A stretch of DNA of 64,000 bases from an uncultured SAR86 cluster bacterium (lineage in GTDB: Bacteria > Pseudomonadota > Gammaproteobacteria > Magnimaribacterales > D2472): NCBI GenBank assembly GCA_902617045.1, contig CACMVA010000001.1:210902-274901 (forward strand), in the 5' to 3' direction. Below the pieces are notes generated by a model. That model saw only the letters and a program-made list of their open reading frames with translations. It did not search any database and was not told where the DNA came from. A program made the position numbers and the translations under genes. Position 1 is the stretch's first letter. Each line of letters begins with the position of its first letter. Below are positions 35,894 through 43,904 of the stretch, one piece after another.

Positions 35894-37099
35894 TTAATTA
35901 AATGTATTTTCAATATGTTTTGTTATAGACCGAAACATAGCTATATGAGCTGCTTTTGAGTACTCTCTCTCTGACCTAAACCTGTGATTTGAAGATGTTT
36001 TGGCTATAACAACATTTGATTCTGGATCAACATATATGAATTGATTAAATATGCCGTGAGCAGTGAAATCAGTTATGGGATCCCCAGGAACCCACCATTG
36101 ATAACCGTAACCCCATTCATTTGAAGAAAGTTCTCCTGAATTTGGCATTAGGTGAGGAGCATCTGGTGTATGAGATTGAGCAACCCACTCCCTAGGAACA
36201 ATTTGCTCACCTTCCCAACTTCCTTCATTTAAGTAAAGCTGTCCAAACTTGGCAAAGTCTCGCAAAGAAGCGTTTAGGCCACCAAGTGCCATATCTGTAC
36301 CAGTATTATCAGCAATGTAATATGCTTCACTTTCTGTACCTATTTTGCTCCATATTCTTTTATATAAATACTCTCTTAATGGCATATCGGTTACTGATTC
36401 AAGAATCATGCCTAATACTTGAGTATCAAGGCTCACATAATGATTATATGTTCCTTGTTCTCTTCCATTATTTAGTGTCTTGGCAAAATCTCTGAATGAC
36501 GATCCTCTTGCGGTTGCTCTTGCAAACCTGTTTATGTCTGAGCCTGGATCAGCATAGTCTTCATTGAATTCAATTCCTGAAGACATTTGAAGAAGATTTT
36601 TAATTTTTACGTTTTCGTAACCAGTTCCATCAAAATCATTGAGATATTTCGAAACTTTATCATCAATACTATCAATTAGGCCTTCATCAACAGCTATGCC
36701 AAATAAGGCTGATAAGTAAGATTTAGATACTGAAAAAGCTATGTGTTTGCTATCTTTGGTATTACCGTGCCAATATTGTTCAAATAGCATTTTCCCGTTA
36801 TGAAGGATTATTAGTCCATCCGTATGGAAATGATCTAATCCATCAGCTAATTTTAGTTCCTCTCCTTCAAAAAAATAAAATTCTGGTAAATCATAATCCT
36901 TTTTTTCAAAAATATATGGTTGTTCTGATGCGGGTATAGGTGAAGATGTTTCAAAGATTTTATTAATGTTAATGAAATTCTTAGCTATTGATTTTTCGTT
37001 ATATAAATTAGCTAGTTTGTAGAGCCTAACAATGTTTGGGCTATATATAGCTAAGCCTAAAAGTATTAATGCTAATGCTGCAATTAAAAATTTACTCAT
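35894..37099 (-). CDS. class C beta-lactamase-related serine hydrolase, membrane-anchored
   Basis: 401 residues from ATG 37099, chosen because GGGGAG lies nine bases upstream; an ATG two codons earlier is only three bases from it. The N terminus is a hydrophobic anchor. The S-x-x-K motif is SVSK in AFSVSKSYLSALFG (near residues 123-126 from this start), the Tyr motif is HYVSLDTQVLG, and the third box region is near DFTAHGIFNQFIYV, with GYGYQWWVPG before it. Family members are esterases, peptidases or amidases; a true antibiotic-resistance role is not implied. Confidence 0.88.
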   Translation of the reverse strand: MSKFLIAALALILLGLAIYSPNIVRLYKLANLYNEKSIAKNFININKIFETSSPIPASEQPYIFEKKDYDLPEFYFFEGEELKLADGLDHFHTDGLIILHNGKMLFEQYWHGNTKDSKHIAFSVSKSYLSALFGIAVDEGLIDSIDDKVSKYLNDFDGTGYENVKIKNLLQMSSGIEFNEDYADPGSDINRFARATARGSSFRDFAKTLNNGREQGTYNHYVSLDTQVLGMILESVTDMPLREYLYKRIWSKIGTESEAYYIADNTGTDMALGGLNASLRDFAKFGQLYLNEGSWEGEQIVPREWVAQSHTPDAPHLMPNSGELSSNEWGYGYQWWVPGDPITDFTAHGIFNQFIYVDPESNVVIAKTSSNHRFRSEREYSKAAHIAMFRSITKHIENTFN

Positions 37100-37117
37100 A
37101 ATCATGATCTCCCCACT

Positions 37118-37477
37118 TTATATCCATTGATCATTTGGAGCAGTTAATTCATCAATTTTGTCACCTGTGTTAACTATTCCTCTTGGCTCAACTAACATTA
37201 TACTAGCTTCATCATTTGCAAAGGGTCTATGTTCTGTCCCTTTTGGAACAACTATCATTTCTCCTGCTTCAAGTTTTATCGTTTCAGTTTTAAATTCAAT
37301 AAACATTTCGCCTTCAATAACAATAAATACCTCATCGGTATCAATATGCTTGTGCCAGATAAAATCATTTTGAATCTTTACTAACTTAAATTGGTAATCA
37401 TTAAGTTCCGCAATCACTTTAGGCGACCATTGATCTGAAAACTTTTTAAACTTGTCTTTAAAATTAACCTTTTTCAT
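37118..37477 (-). CDS. single-domain cupin protein
   Basis: 119 residues with the cupin metal motifs: motif 1 FIWHKHIDTDEVFIVIEGE (His-x-His, then Glu) and motif 2 VVPKGTEHRPFAND (Pro-x-x-x-x-His). The fold is a small beta barrel that may bind a metal; substrate is unknown. Its ATG shares a TAATG junction with the DUF2147 stop, and the serine hydrolase gene follows after 18 bases. Confidence 0.9.
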   Translation of the reverse strand: MKKVNFKDKFKKFSDQWSPKVIAELNDYQFKLVKIQNDFIWHKHIDTDEVFIVIEGEMFIEFKTETIKLEAGEMIVVPKGTEHRPFANDEASIMLVEPRGIVNTGDKIDELTAPNDQWI

Positions 37478-37968
37478 TAAAGATTCTCCTTTAGCTCAAC
37501 CTTTTTTGTTCCATCGTCATTAAACGTTACCGTTATAGGTTTCCATTCTTCATGGCCGCATATTCTCATCAAACAACCCTCAATTTTCAAATTCCCATTT
37601 TGTAATAAATAAATATTTGATTTAAAAGTTCTTCCCCTTCCTGGGTCATATATCCTTCCGCCAGATAGCTCTTTTGCTCCATCAATATATTTGAAACCGT
37701 TTATTAAGTTAATTCCGACAAGCGTTCTATCTCTCAAAGATTTTTCTTTATTGTTATTATCAAGTATTGATTTCTGGTCTATTCCTTCTTCAACAAAAAT
37801 ATGTTCAATGGTTGCGCATAATTCATTTTCACACTTACTAACCAAAACGATAGATTGGGATGTCAACCAATATCCAATCATAGAATGATTATTATCAGCA
37901 TCTAAATTTGAAGATAACAATATTGCAAAAAAAGTTAAGTAAATATTAATTAAATTTCTTTTAGCCAT
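37477..37968 (-). CDS. secreted DUF2147-type protein
   Basis: 163 residues with a signal peptide (hydrophobic region near 9-20, cut near LDA). The pattern MIGYWLTSQSIVLVSKCENELCATIEHI, split at the Cys pair, then RTLVGINLINGFKY, GGRIYDPGRGRTFKS and LKIEGCLMRICGHEEW, matches DUF2147 proteins, which form small beta barrels resembling fatty-acid-binding folds in the envelope. Function is not established. It lies between a lipoprotein gene (eight-base overlap) and the cupin gene (TAATG). Confidence 0.8.
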   Translation of the reverse strand: MAKRNLINIYLTFFAILLSSNLDADNNHSMIGYWLTSQSIVLVSKCENELCATIEHIFVEEGIDQKSILDNNNKEKSLRDRTLVGINLINGFKYIDGAKELSGGRIYDPGRGRTFKSNIYLLQNGNLKIEGCLMRICGHEEWKPITVTFNDDGTKKVELKENL

Positions 37969-38551
37969 TTGATGTCCTATTTAATATATTTTTAATCTTT
38001 TTCTCTAATACATTTTTAGATAAACATGTTCTGTATGGATTGTCGCTGTAGACAGGATTGCCTACCAATAATTCTTTTGGTTTGTTAGATTTAAATCTCC
38101 ATCTTGTTCCTGTCTCTTTTGAAAAAAAAGTGTATCTGATCTCATCATTATTAATTCTGTATAAATTGTCTTCATTTACTATTTTAAAGGTTATAACAGC
38201 TTCTAAATATGAGCCAAATATCCTATCAATATAATTTACATAAACCTCATTATTCATGAATCCACAATCAATATATTTACTTATTATTTCTCCTTCAAAC
38301 TTGACTTTGTTTGATGAAAAAAGGTCTATTTCTTTATTAAGTAGATTCGATAACTCATCGCCAACACTTTCTAGAACTTCAATTGAATAGGTGTTGATAG
38401 TTTTATCTATTTTTGAGGAAGTTTCTATTGGGGGTGGTTTATAAGTATTTTTAGATTCTTCAATTTCACAAGAATAAAGAAATATTATTGCAGATAGAAA
38501 AATGAAAATATTGCGTGAATGTGATCTCAATCTTCCATTACCAAGATCCAC
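37961..38551 (-). CDS. lipoprotein of unknown function
   Basis: 196 residues from ATG 38551. A lipoprotein signal ends FLYSC at residue 28, which gives a somewhat long n-region; an in-frame TTG at 38530 would shorten it and place the start next to the previous stop at 38527. The mature part has two likely pairing Cys (IDCGFMNN and YRTCLSKN) and a beta-rich middle. No family recognised. It overlaps the diheme cytochrome gene by 25 bases with the ATG, and DUF2147 by eight. Confidence 0.75.
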   Translation of the reverse strand: MDLGNGRLRSHSRNIFIFLSAIIFLYSCEIEESKNTYKPPPIETSSKIDKTINTYSIEVLESVGDELSNLLNKEIDLFSSNKVKFEGEIISKYIDCGFMNNEVYVNYIDRIFGSYLEAVITFKIVNEDNLYRINNDEIRYTFFSKETGTRWRFKSNKPKELLVGNPVYSDNPYRTCLSKNVLEKKIKNILNRTSNG

Positions 38552-39564
38552 TCTCTAACCATATCAACAGCCTCGGTGTGTGAAAGTGCTCTTCCAGATT
38601 CTGGCATCATCACTCCTGGATCAAGAGAAATCATTCTATGTAATAAAATTGATTCGTCTGGTTTGCCTGGCACTATTGAATACTTTAAGCCTCCACTGCC
38701 TCTACCAGTTGCAACAGGTTTTTTATACAAACCCAAATGAATATCTCTTGTTTCATCTAGGTGAAGATAAAGGCCGGTTGAATTTGCGTTTCCTGTTGGG
38801 GAGTGGCAATGCCCACAATTTACATCTAAATAAGATCGAACTCTGTCATTAATATTTTGGCTTTCATCTGTCCAATCAACTGGAGAAACTAACTCCATTG
38901 GATAATCATCTATTATTTGTCTATTCATCCAATAAGTTAATTGATTAAATTCTCCATCATTAAATTCAAACTCTTTATTTAAGTTTCTGGCTTTAGGTCC
39001 AATTGGTGTGATCTTATCCTCAGCTGCATGACATTCCTTGCATTGATTTACGTTTGGCACTCGATATCTAACATCTCTATCGTTGCCCATAAAATCAGTC
39101 CAAGAAACATTAATTGTTTTTCCAGCAATTTTTTTATATGCCTCGTTTTGTTCTTCATTCCATGCATAAGATACAGCTTCCCAGCCATTCTCTTTCCTTA
39201 ATAAAAGTCTCGTTTCTAAAAGATTCATTCCTAGATCTGGATTTCTTTCATCAACAGGATAATAAAATGTTTTTATTAATGCAGAGCCAACAGGAAAATT
39301 AAAAACCCAATTCTCTTCATATTGAGCTTTTTTATTATTGGGAACATATACCCATCTTTGCTTATATGAGTAATCAGAAAATAGTGTTGATATCAGCTCA
39401 TATGGTATTACATTCTCGTGAGGTATCTGTGCTGAATCATCAAGAAAAAAACCAAACTCTGATAATTTTGCTGGAAAAGATTCAGAAATAATTAGACTAT
39501 CATTAATCGCAGTTAGCCTGGTGCACAGAATAAGCACTAGCAATATTTGAAATTTCTTTTTCAT
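38527..39564 (-). CDS. SO_2930-type secreted diheme c-type cytochrome
   Basis: 345 residues with a signal peptide (MKKKFQILLVLILC region, cut near LTA). Two heme c sites are present: CKECH at 175-179 and CGHCH at 250-254. Other marks are the N-terminal LSEFGFFLDDSAQIPHENVIPYEL region, ARNLNKEFEFNDGEFNQL and the distal heme ligand candidate Met in PGVMMPESGR. This matches the TIGR03806-like family, whose genes lie beside a beta-helix protein, exactly as here. Function is unknown; electron transfer or oxidation in the periplasm is implied. Confidence 0.9.
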   Translation of the reverse strand: MKKKFQILLVLILCTRLTAINDSLIISESFPAKLSEFGFFLDDSAQIPHENVIPYELISTLFSDYSYKQRWVYVPNNKKAQYEENWVFNFPVGSALIKTFYYPVDERNPDLGMNLLETRLLLRKENGWEAVSYAWNEEQNEAYKKIAGKTINVSWTDFMGNDRDVRYRVPNVNQCKECHAAEDKITPIGPKARNLNKEFEFNDGEFNQLTYWMNRQIIDDYPMELVSPVDWTDESQNINDRVRSYLDVNCGHCHSPTGNANSTGLYLHLDETRDIHLGLYKKPVATGRGSGGLKYSIVPGKPDESILLHRMISLDPGVMMPESGRALSHTEAVDMVREWILVMED

Positions 39565-39569
39565 TATCC

Positions 39570-40820
39570 CTATATACCGTCTATTACAATCGGCTCAAGT
39601 GGATTAATGACCCCTTTAAATTCTTTCTTTTCTGTTCGTATAGGATTTGAAAATCCTAACATGTACTTTATAGGACTGATCGTTAAAAAACTTACATCGC
39701 TATTTTCGTCCACCTTTAACTTATCGTCATCTGGTTGCCCAAATATCATTTGAGAAATTGGAACAACACCATCCCAAAAAATATCTGGCATATTCCCATC
39801 ACTTATTTCAAATAATGCTTTTGCCAAATCGCCTGTTTCAACGTCTGGATCAAATCCACCAGGACCATATATATTGCTATGAACCTGAATCCTTCTTGGA
39901 TGGGGATAATAATTTGGATCATCTGTTTCATCAGAATAAGAGACGATGGAGAGATTTACTGTTCCATTTCCACTCATTTCATTATTAAAAACCTCGACAT
40001 CAGAATTAGCCATAATAATAATTCCTGTGCCTCTTGGGACTTCTCCAACAATATTGCCCTCTGGAGCAAAGTTATCAGTATCATTATCTATTGATTTGTT
40101 ATCAAAAACTCTTATGTGATGGCCGCCTTGTTGAGGTAGATCAGGTAAATCAAATATTAAAATGCCGCCAGTATTATGTGAAGCAAGATTGTTGTATACA
40201 TCTGCATAGTAAGAATTTTCTATTTCAATTCCAGCTACGTTATATTGAGCAATACTATTTCTAACAATAATATTCTTGGATTGTCCTACGTATATACCAG
40301 CATCTGATGCACCAATAGCAACACATCCATCAATAAGCACATCTTCAGACTCAACAGGATAAAATCCATAAGCACCATTTGTGCTCTTTGGTCCACCTGT
40401 CCACTCTGTTCTTAAGTTAATCATATTGATGCCTTTTGATCCTATTACCTTTAGAGCATCACCTTTTGCGTCCAATATTGCGAAATCTTTTAACGTTACT
40501 TTGTTTGAAGTTACTAAAAATCCTTGAGCACCAGACTGTTGATTTTTGAAGTCCAATATAGTTTTATTCAAGCCCTCGCCAATTATTGTGACATTATCTA
40601 CATCGAGAGAAAGTCCATCTTCAAATAAATAGTAACCAGACTTAATCAAAAGAGTATCCCCTTCTGACATTAGTATTAGGGCTTCTTGAAGTTCCTCTTG
40701 TGCATTCTCTCCTGGGTTTATCACTATTTCTTTTGCATATAGCTGAACGCAAAAAACAGCTATGAGAATGAGAATACATGCCTCATATAAAAAGTTATTT
40801 TTAACGTTCCTTAAAAAAAT
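39570..40820 (-). CDS. parallel beta-helix repeat protein (TIGR03805-like), likely non-canonical start
   Basis: The frame from GTG 40724 encodes 384 residues of right-handed beta-helix repeats (GYYLFEDGLSLDVDNVTIIG, then many N-x-I-V-R-N and S-x-D-V-x-N turns) and is the known partner of the diheme cytochrome. In the same frame upstream lies a signal-like stretch: basic FLRNVKNN, then ILILIAVFCVQLYA before KEIVINPGE. No ATG, GTG or TTG exists between GTG 40724 and the stop of the preceding gene at 40887. An ATT at 40820 with AGGGGA six bases upstream (40832 to 40827) is my proposed start, giving 416 residues. Without it the protein would not be exported. Confidence 0.75.
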   Translation of the reverse strand: MFLRNVKNNFLYEACILILIAVFCVQLYAKEIVINPGENAQEELQEALILMSEGDTLLIKSGYYLFEDGLSLDVDNVTIIGEGLNKTILDFKNQQSGAQGFLVTSNKVTLKDFAILDAKGDALKVIGSKGINMINLRTEWTGGPKSTNGAYGFYPVESEDVLIDGCVAIGASDAGIYVGQSKNIIVRNSIAQYNVAGIEIENSYYADVYNNLASHNTGGILIFDLPDLPQQGGHHIRVFDNKSIDNDTDNFAPEGNIVGEVPRGTGIIIMANSDVEVFNNEMSGNGTVNLSIVSYSDETDDPNYYPHPRRIQVHSNIYGPGGFDPDVETGDLAKALFEISDGNMPDIFWDGVVPISQMIFGQPDDDKLKVDENSDVSFLTISPIKYMLGFSNPIRTEKKEFKGVINPLEPIVIDGI

Positions 40821-40886
40821 ACTTATTCCCCTATGTGTAGTACTAATTGTATTAGAAATGTCTTTGAGAAAAAAGAAAAGCTTTAA

Positions 40887-41351
40887 CTAAGGCAATATTT
40901 CAACATTAATAGTTTCTGAAAGAATTGGATTATATTTTTGATCTGACCTATTTCTATTGATGGGTTTATGTTCATAGTCACCTATTACAAGTTGAAGAGA
41001 ATATTTTCCAGGAGGAAGTGATAGCTCTGCTTCTTTTTGACCTCCGCCAAAATGGAGAATGTTTGCTCCATATGGTATCGGTTGATTTTCGAAACTCTTA
41101 ACTTCATAGGCATTATTAATAATTAAATGGTGATGCCCGCTAACTTTACAATTTTCTTGTTTCTCAACAACTACACCAGCAGGGCTGATATTTATATTTT
41201 TTGTTCCAAACTCTACCTTTAGTTTTTGATTCTCACTAACAAAACCATCTTGTGGACTTAAAAAGAAGAGCTCAATATCATCACAATTATCTGAGCTCTC
41301 AAAAGAAAAAGCTAAAGGTGATACAAAAAGAAAATATATGATATGTTTCAT
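40887..41351 (-). CDS. secreted DUF4399 protein
   Basis: 154 residues with a signal peptide (hydrophobic YFLFVSPLAFSF). The mature part matches DUF4399: FLSPQDGFVSENQKLKVEFG, then NISPAGVVVEKQE, GHHHLIIN, ILHFGGGQKEAELSLPPGKY and SLQLVIGDYEHKP. The two His-rich segments could bind a metal. Function is unestablished. It is two bases from the sterol-desaturase-family gene and 66 bases upstream of the proposed beta-helix start. Confidence 0.87.
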   Translation of the reverse strand: MKHIIYFLFVSPLAFSFESSDNCDDIELFFLSPQDGFVSENQKLKVEFGTKNINISPAGVVVEKQENCKVSGHHHLIINNAYEVKSFENQPIPYGANILHFGGGQKEAELSLPPGKYSLQLVIGDYEHKPINRNRSDQKYNPILSETINVEILP

Positions 41352-41353
41352 AA

Positions 41354-42187
41354 TTAATTTTTAGTTTTTGGTGGTCCTAATAAAAAATAGATTGCTTCGC
41401 TTAAGTTAGAAGCACTTTTCATATTTTTAAAAATATCTATCCATCCCATAAAAGTTATTTTCGTTGGATTAAAAGTATTCACATTTCTAACTAAACCAAA
41501 CTTTACTGGCTCGTCTTCCGGTTCAAATGTACCAAACATTCTATCCCAGATAATTAATAAATTTCCATAATTTTTATCAATATATTGGCTATTAGCTCCA
41601 TGATGAACCCTGTGGTGAGATGGGGTATTAAAAATCCATTCAAGCGGACCAAGCTTGCCAACAATTTGTGTGTGGCCAACAATTCCCCATAGCGTACTAA
41701 CTACACCTGCCACCGCAATTATGGTTGGATCAAAACCTATTAAAGGCAGCACCATAAAAAATGGTAATTTTGATAATGGTCCAAACCAAGCCTGCCTAAA
41801 AGATACAGCAAAGTTCATTTCTTCACTTGAATGATGGCTCATATGAATGGCCCATAAGAAATTTACTCTGTGAGAAATACGATGATAAAAATAAAAAACT
41901 AAATCTATCATAACAAAAGTGAGAATCCATAAAGCCCAAGCTGGCATCAATGCTGTTAAGTTAAATAACTTAAATTGGAATAAGTAAAAATGTAGCGCTA
42001 ATGTAACCCCCTTTAGAGCAAACACCATAAGAATATTTCCTGTTAAAAGCCCAATTGTGCAAAGGGTGTCATCTTTTTTATAAAGATTTTTGTTATAAAT
42101 GCTTGAGAAAAATACTTCGATAAGAATCATCGCAAGAACTATTGGAGCTCCAATTGCGTAAACTTGATTTATTGTTAAATCTGTCAT
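41354..42187 (-). CDS. sterol desaturase/fatty acid hydroxylase family di-iron membrane enzyme
   Basis: 277 residues with about four to five membrane helices and three His clusters: FYHRISH near 103-109, HMSHHSSEEMNF near 116-127, and TPSHHRVHHGANS near 195-207. These bind a di-iron centre that hydroxylates or desaturates lipids. Bacterial members act on sterols, hopanoids, carotenoids or fatty acids; the substrate here cannot be told. It lies between DUF952 and DUF4399 genes with two-base gaps. Confidence 0.9.
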   Translation of the reverse strand: MTDLTINQVYAIGAPIVLAMILIEVFFSSIYNKNLYKKDDTLCTIGLLTGNILMVFALKGVTLALHFYLFQFKLFNLTALMPAWALWILTFVMIDLVFYFYHRISHRVNFLWAIHMSHHSSEEMNFAVSFRQAWFGPLSKLPFFMVLPLIGFDPTIIAVAGVVSTLWGIVGHTQIVGKLGPLEWIFNTPSHHRVHHGANSQYIDKNYGNLLIIWDRMFGTFEPEDEPVKFGLVRNVNTFNPTKITFMGWIDIFKNMKSASNLSEAIYFLLGPPKTKN

Positions 42188-42189
42188 AT

Positions 42190-42549
42190 TTAATATTCTT
42201 CTGATTCCTCTAAAACCTTTTTAGGCAAATCAAAACTATTTCTATTTAGCATCCAGTCTTTTTTAACATTTTGTATGAGTAATTTACCATAAAGATGTGG
42301 AAATTTTCCTAATCTGCTGCCTGATTTGGCCTCTTCAAAAACTATTTCATCCTTAATGGTATCTTGATCTATTTCTAACAAAATAACTTTCTTAGAATTT
42401 TTGAAATATAAATGAAGTGTCAAAGCAAGCTGTTTTGATGTTGATAGATGTATAAAGCCATCATCATTATCTAACTTGGTTACTACATAACCAAGGGAGA
42501 TTGCATGCTCCCACTCTTCTTCCGTTAAAACTTTATAAATAGAGCTCAT
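42190..42549 (-). CDS. DUF952 family protein
   Basis: 119 residues. The family layout is visible: IYKVLTEEEWEHAISLGYV at the start, DDGFIHLSTSKQLALTL with the conserved His, then VILLEIDQD and GKFPHLYGKLLIQNV. DUF952 proteins resemble ADP-ribosyltransferase-like or glutathione-S-transferase-linked small proteins, but no reaction is established. It heads a minus-strand run and is divergent from the MAPEG gene. Confidence 0.87.
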   Translation of the reverse strand: MSSIYKVLTEEEWEHAISLGYVVTKLDNDDGFIHLSTSKQLALTLHLYFKNSKKVILLEIDQDTIKDEIVFEEAKSGSRLGKFPHLYGKLLIQNVKKDWMLNRNSFDLPKKVLEESEEY

Positions 42550-42578
42550 TTAAAACAATATAATTTATAACCTTCGAT

Positions 42579-42609
42579 GTCATATTATGACTATAATTAG
42601 TTAAGCTAA
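42579..42609. promoter_or_regulatory. palindrome and hairpin in divergent DUF952/MAPEG promoter region
   Basis: GTCATA-T-TATGAC at 42579-42591 is a perfect 13-base palindrome. It abuts TATAAT at 42592-42597, a -10 candidate for the MAPEG gene. ATTAG-TTAAG-CTAAT at 42595-42609 makes a second, overlapping inverted repeat. The placement over a likely promoter suggests an operator, but no good -35 or known regulator consensus was seen. Confidence 0.35.
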
Positions 42610-42630
42610 TCAAATTTATTGGGGTCAAAA

Positions 42631-43053
42631 ATGTTCGACGTTTATCACTTTTCTCTTTTAGGTATATGGTTGATGTTAGCTACTATGGTTATTCAAGCAA
42701 TGGTAGCAGTTAGAGTTCATCGAAGACAGAAAGGAGGATACAGTCCTGGAATAGTTAAGCCCGAACTGGGTCAATCGTCTTTCGTATTCAGAAGCCATAG
42801 GACATTTCAGAATTCTCTTGAAAATATTGTCCCTATATTAGGTATGGCATTTTTAGCAATGTTTTCAGGCTATGGCCCACTTAAGCTTTCAATAATAATA
42901 TGGGTATACGCTTTAGCAAGAATCGCTCATATGATTTTGTATTACAAAATAGTAACTGAAAAAAATCCAAGTCCAAGAAGCATACCCTGGGCAATAGGGT
43001 TTTTAGCTGGATTTTATTTTATGATTGATCTTGGGGTTTATCTTCTTTTATGA
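42631..43053 (+). CDS. MAPEG-family membrane protein
   Basis: 140 residues from ATG 42631, which GGGG at 42621-42624 supports; a TTG at 42619 in frame is less likely. Four membrane helices are visible, with the family motif FRSHRTFQNSLENIVPIL and the helix-3/4 segment LARIAHMILYYKI. MAPEG proteins are glutathione-dependent membrane transferases or peroxidases, or relatives without activity. It overlaps a GFA-family gene by ATGA, which fits a thiol or electrophile theme. Confidence 0.9.
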   Translation: MFDVYHFSLLGIWLMLATMVIQAMVAVRVHRRQKGGYSPGIVKPELGQSSFVFRSHRTFQNSLENIVPILGMAFLAMFSGYGPLKLSIIIWVYALARIAHMILYYKIVTEKNPSPRSIPWAIGFLAGFYFMIDLGVYLLL

Positions 43054-43508
43054 ATAAAGAATCTAATTTTGAGTCTGGTAGATGTCAATGCGGAGACATT
43101 ACTTATACTCTAGATAAGAATAAGGTTATATCTACCCATCATTGTCACTGCAAAGATTGTCAAAGAACAACAGGTTCTGGCAAAGCGACAATTTTGTTTA
43201 TTGCAAAAAAATATGTTGATTTAAATGGTGAGCTTAAATTCTTTGAGAGTAAAGGCTCTTCTGGTTCTCATGTTAGAAGAGGCTTTTGTCCAAATTGTGG
43301 TTCAGGAGTTTTAAGTTATTCAAAAGAAATCTCTCGAATTTTCTATGTGAAAGCAGGAACCCTTGATGATTCAAGCTGGGTAAAAATTGATTCAAACTTT
43401 TTCACAAAATCAGCAAATAACTGGAATAAGCCTGATGAGTCAATAAAGTGTTTTGAGGGCAATCCAAGTATTATTAGTGGAATAAAAACTATTTTGAAGT
43501 CTTTTTAA
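43050..43508 (+). CDS. GFA-family (glutathione-dependent formaldehyde-activating type) zinc protein
   Basis: 152 residues with a Mss4-like zinc fold: GRCQCGDITY, HHCHCKDCQRTTGSG and GFCPNCGSGVLSYS supply the Cys ligands. The name comes from a Paracoccus enzyme proposed to condense glutathione with formaldehyde; most members are uncharacterised. It overlaps the MAPEG gene (ATGA at 43050-43053) and converges on a VOC gene with 20 bases of overlap. Confidence 0.9.
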   Translation: MNKESNFESGRCQCGDITYTLDKNKVISTHHCHCKDCQRTTGSGKATILFIAKKYVDLNGELKFFESKGSSGSHVRRGFCPNCGSGVLSYSKEISRIFYVKAGTLDDSSWVKIDSNFFTKSANNWNKPDESIKCFEGNPSIISGIKTILKSF

Positions 43509-43893
43509 TTAAAAGCCCTGCGCATAGCTTATTTCCAGTTGGGTCTCTTAAATAAGCTAAATACATTTTAAATTTTCCATAATCTCGAATGCCTGGCTCT
43601 TCCTCAATAGAGGTACCTCCATTTTCTATTCCTGCTTTGTGCCACGCATCACCTTGTTCAATAGTTTCAATATTAAATCCCACAGTTGCTCCATTTGAAA
43701 CTGTTGCAGGCTGGCCATCTATTGGCTCAGTAATACAAAAACTTGTTCCCTTTAAATTATAGAAATATCTTTTTTGTCCAGTGAGATTTGGATATAGTTT
43801 TCCTGGTCCTCCTCCGAGAACCTCAAATATTTTGTCATAAAAGATTCGTGACTCTTCAATATTGTTTGTGCCCACCATTACATGACTAAACAT
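43489..43893 (-). CDS. VOC-family glyoxalase-like protein
   Basis: 134 residues beginning MFSHVMVGTNNIEESRIFYDKI, the first beta-alpha-beta module of the VOC fold, and ending with YLAYLRDPTGNKLCAG, the second module with a metal Glu position shifted. An internal GFNIETIEQGDAW links them. Substrate is unknown. GGGGAAAA before the ATG is a good ribosome site. It overlaps the convergent GFA gene. Confidence 0.88.
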   Translation of the reverse strand: MFSHVMVGTNNIEESRIFYDKIFEVLGGGPGKLYPNLTGQKRYFYNLKGTSFCITEPIDGQPATVSNGATVGFNIETIEQGDAWHKAGIENGGTSIEEEPGIRDYGKFKMYLAYLRDPTGNKLCAGLLIKKTSK

Positions 43894-43904
43894 ATTTTCC
43901 CCAG

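Noticed and set aside
39547..40264. Long plus-strand frames over the beta-helix gene
   Set aside because: They are antisense to a clear protein family and show no coding character of their own.
40700..40830. Frameshift as the explanation for the missing start of the beta-helix gene
   Set aside because: The ATG codons in the other frames (GAGGC-ATG and TAT-ATG) soon meet stops or give no signal peptide, so a non-canonical start fits better, though read errors cannot be excluded.
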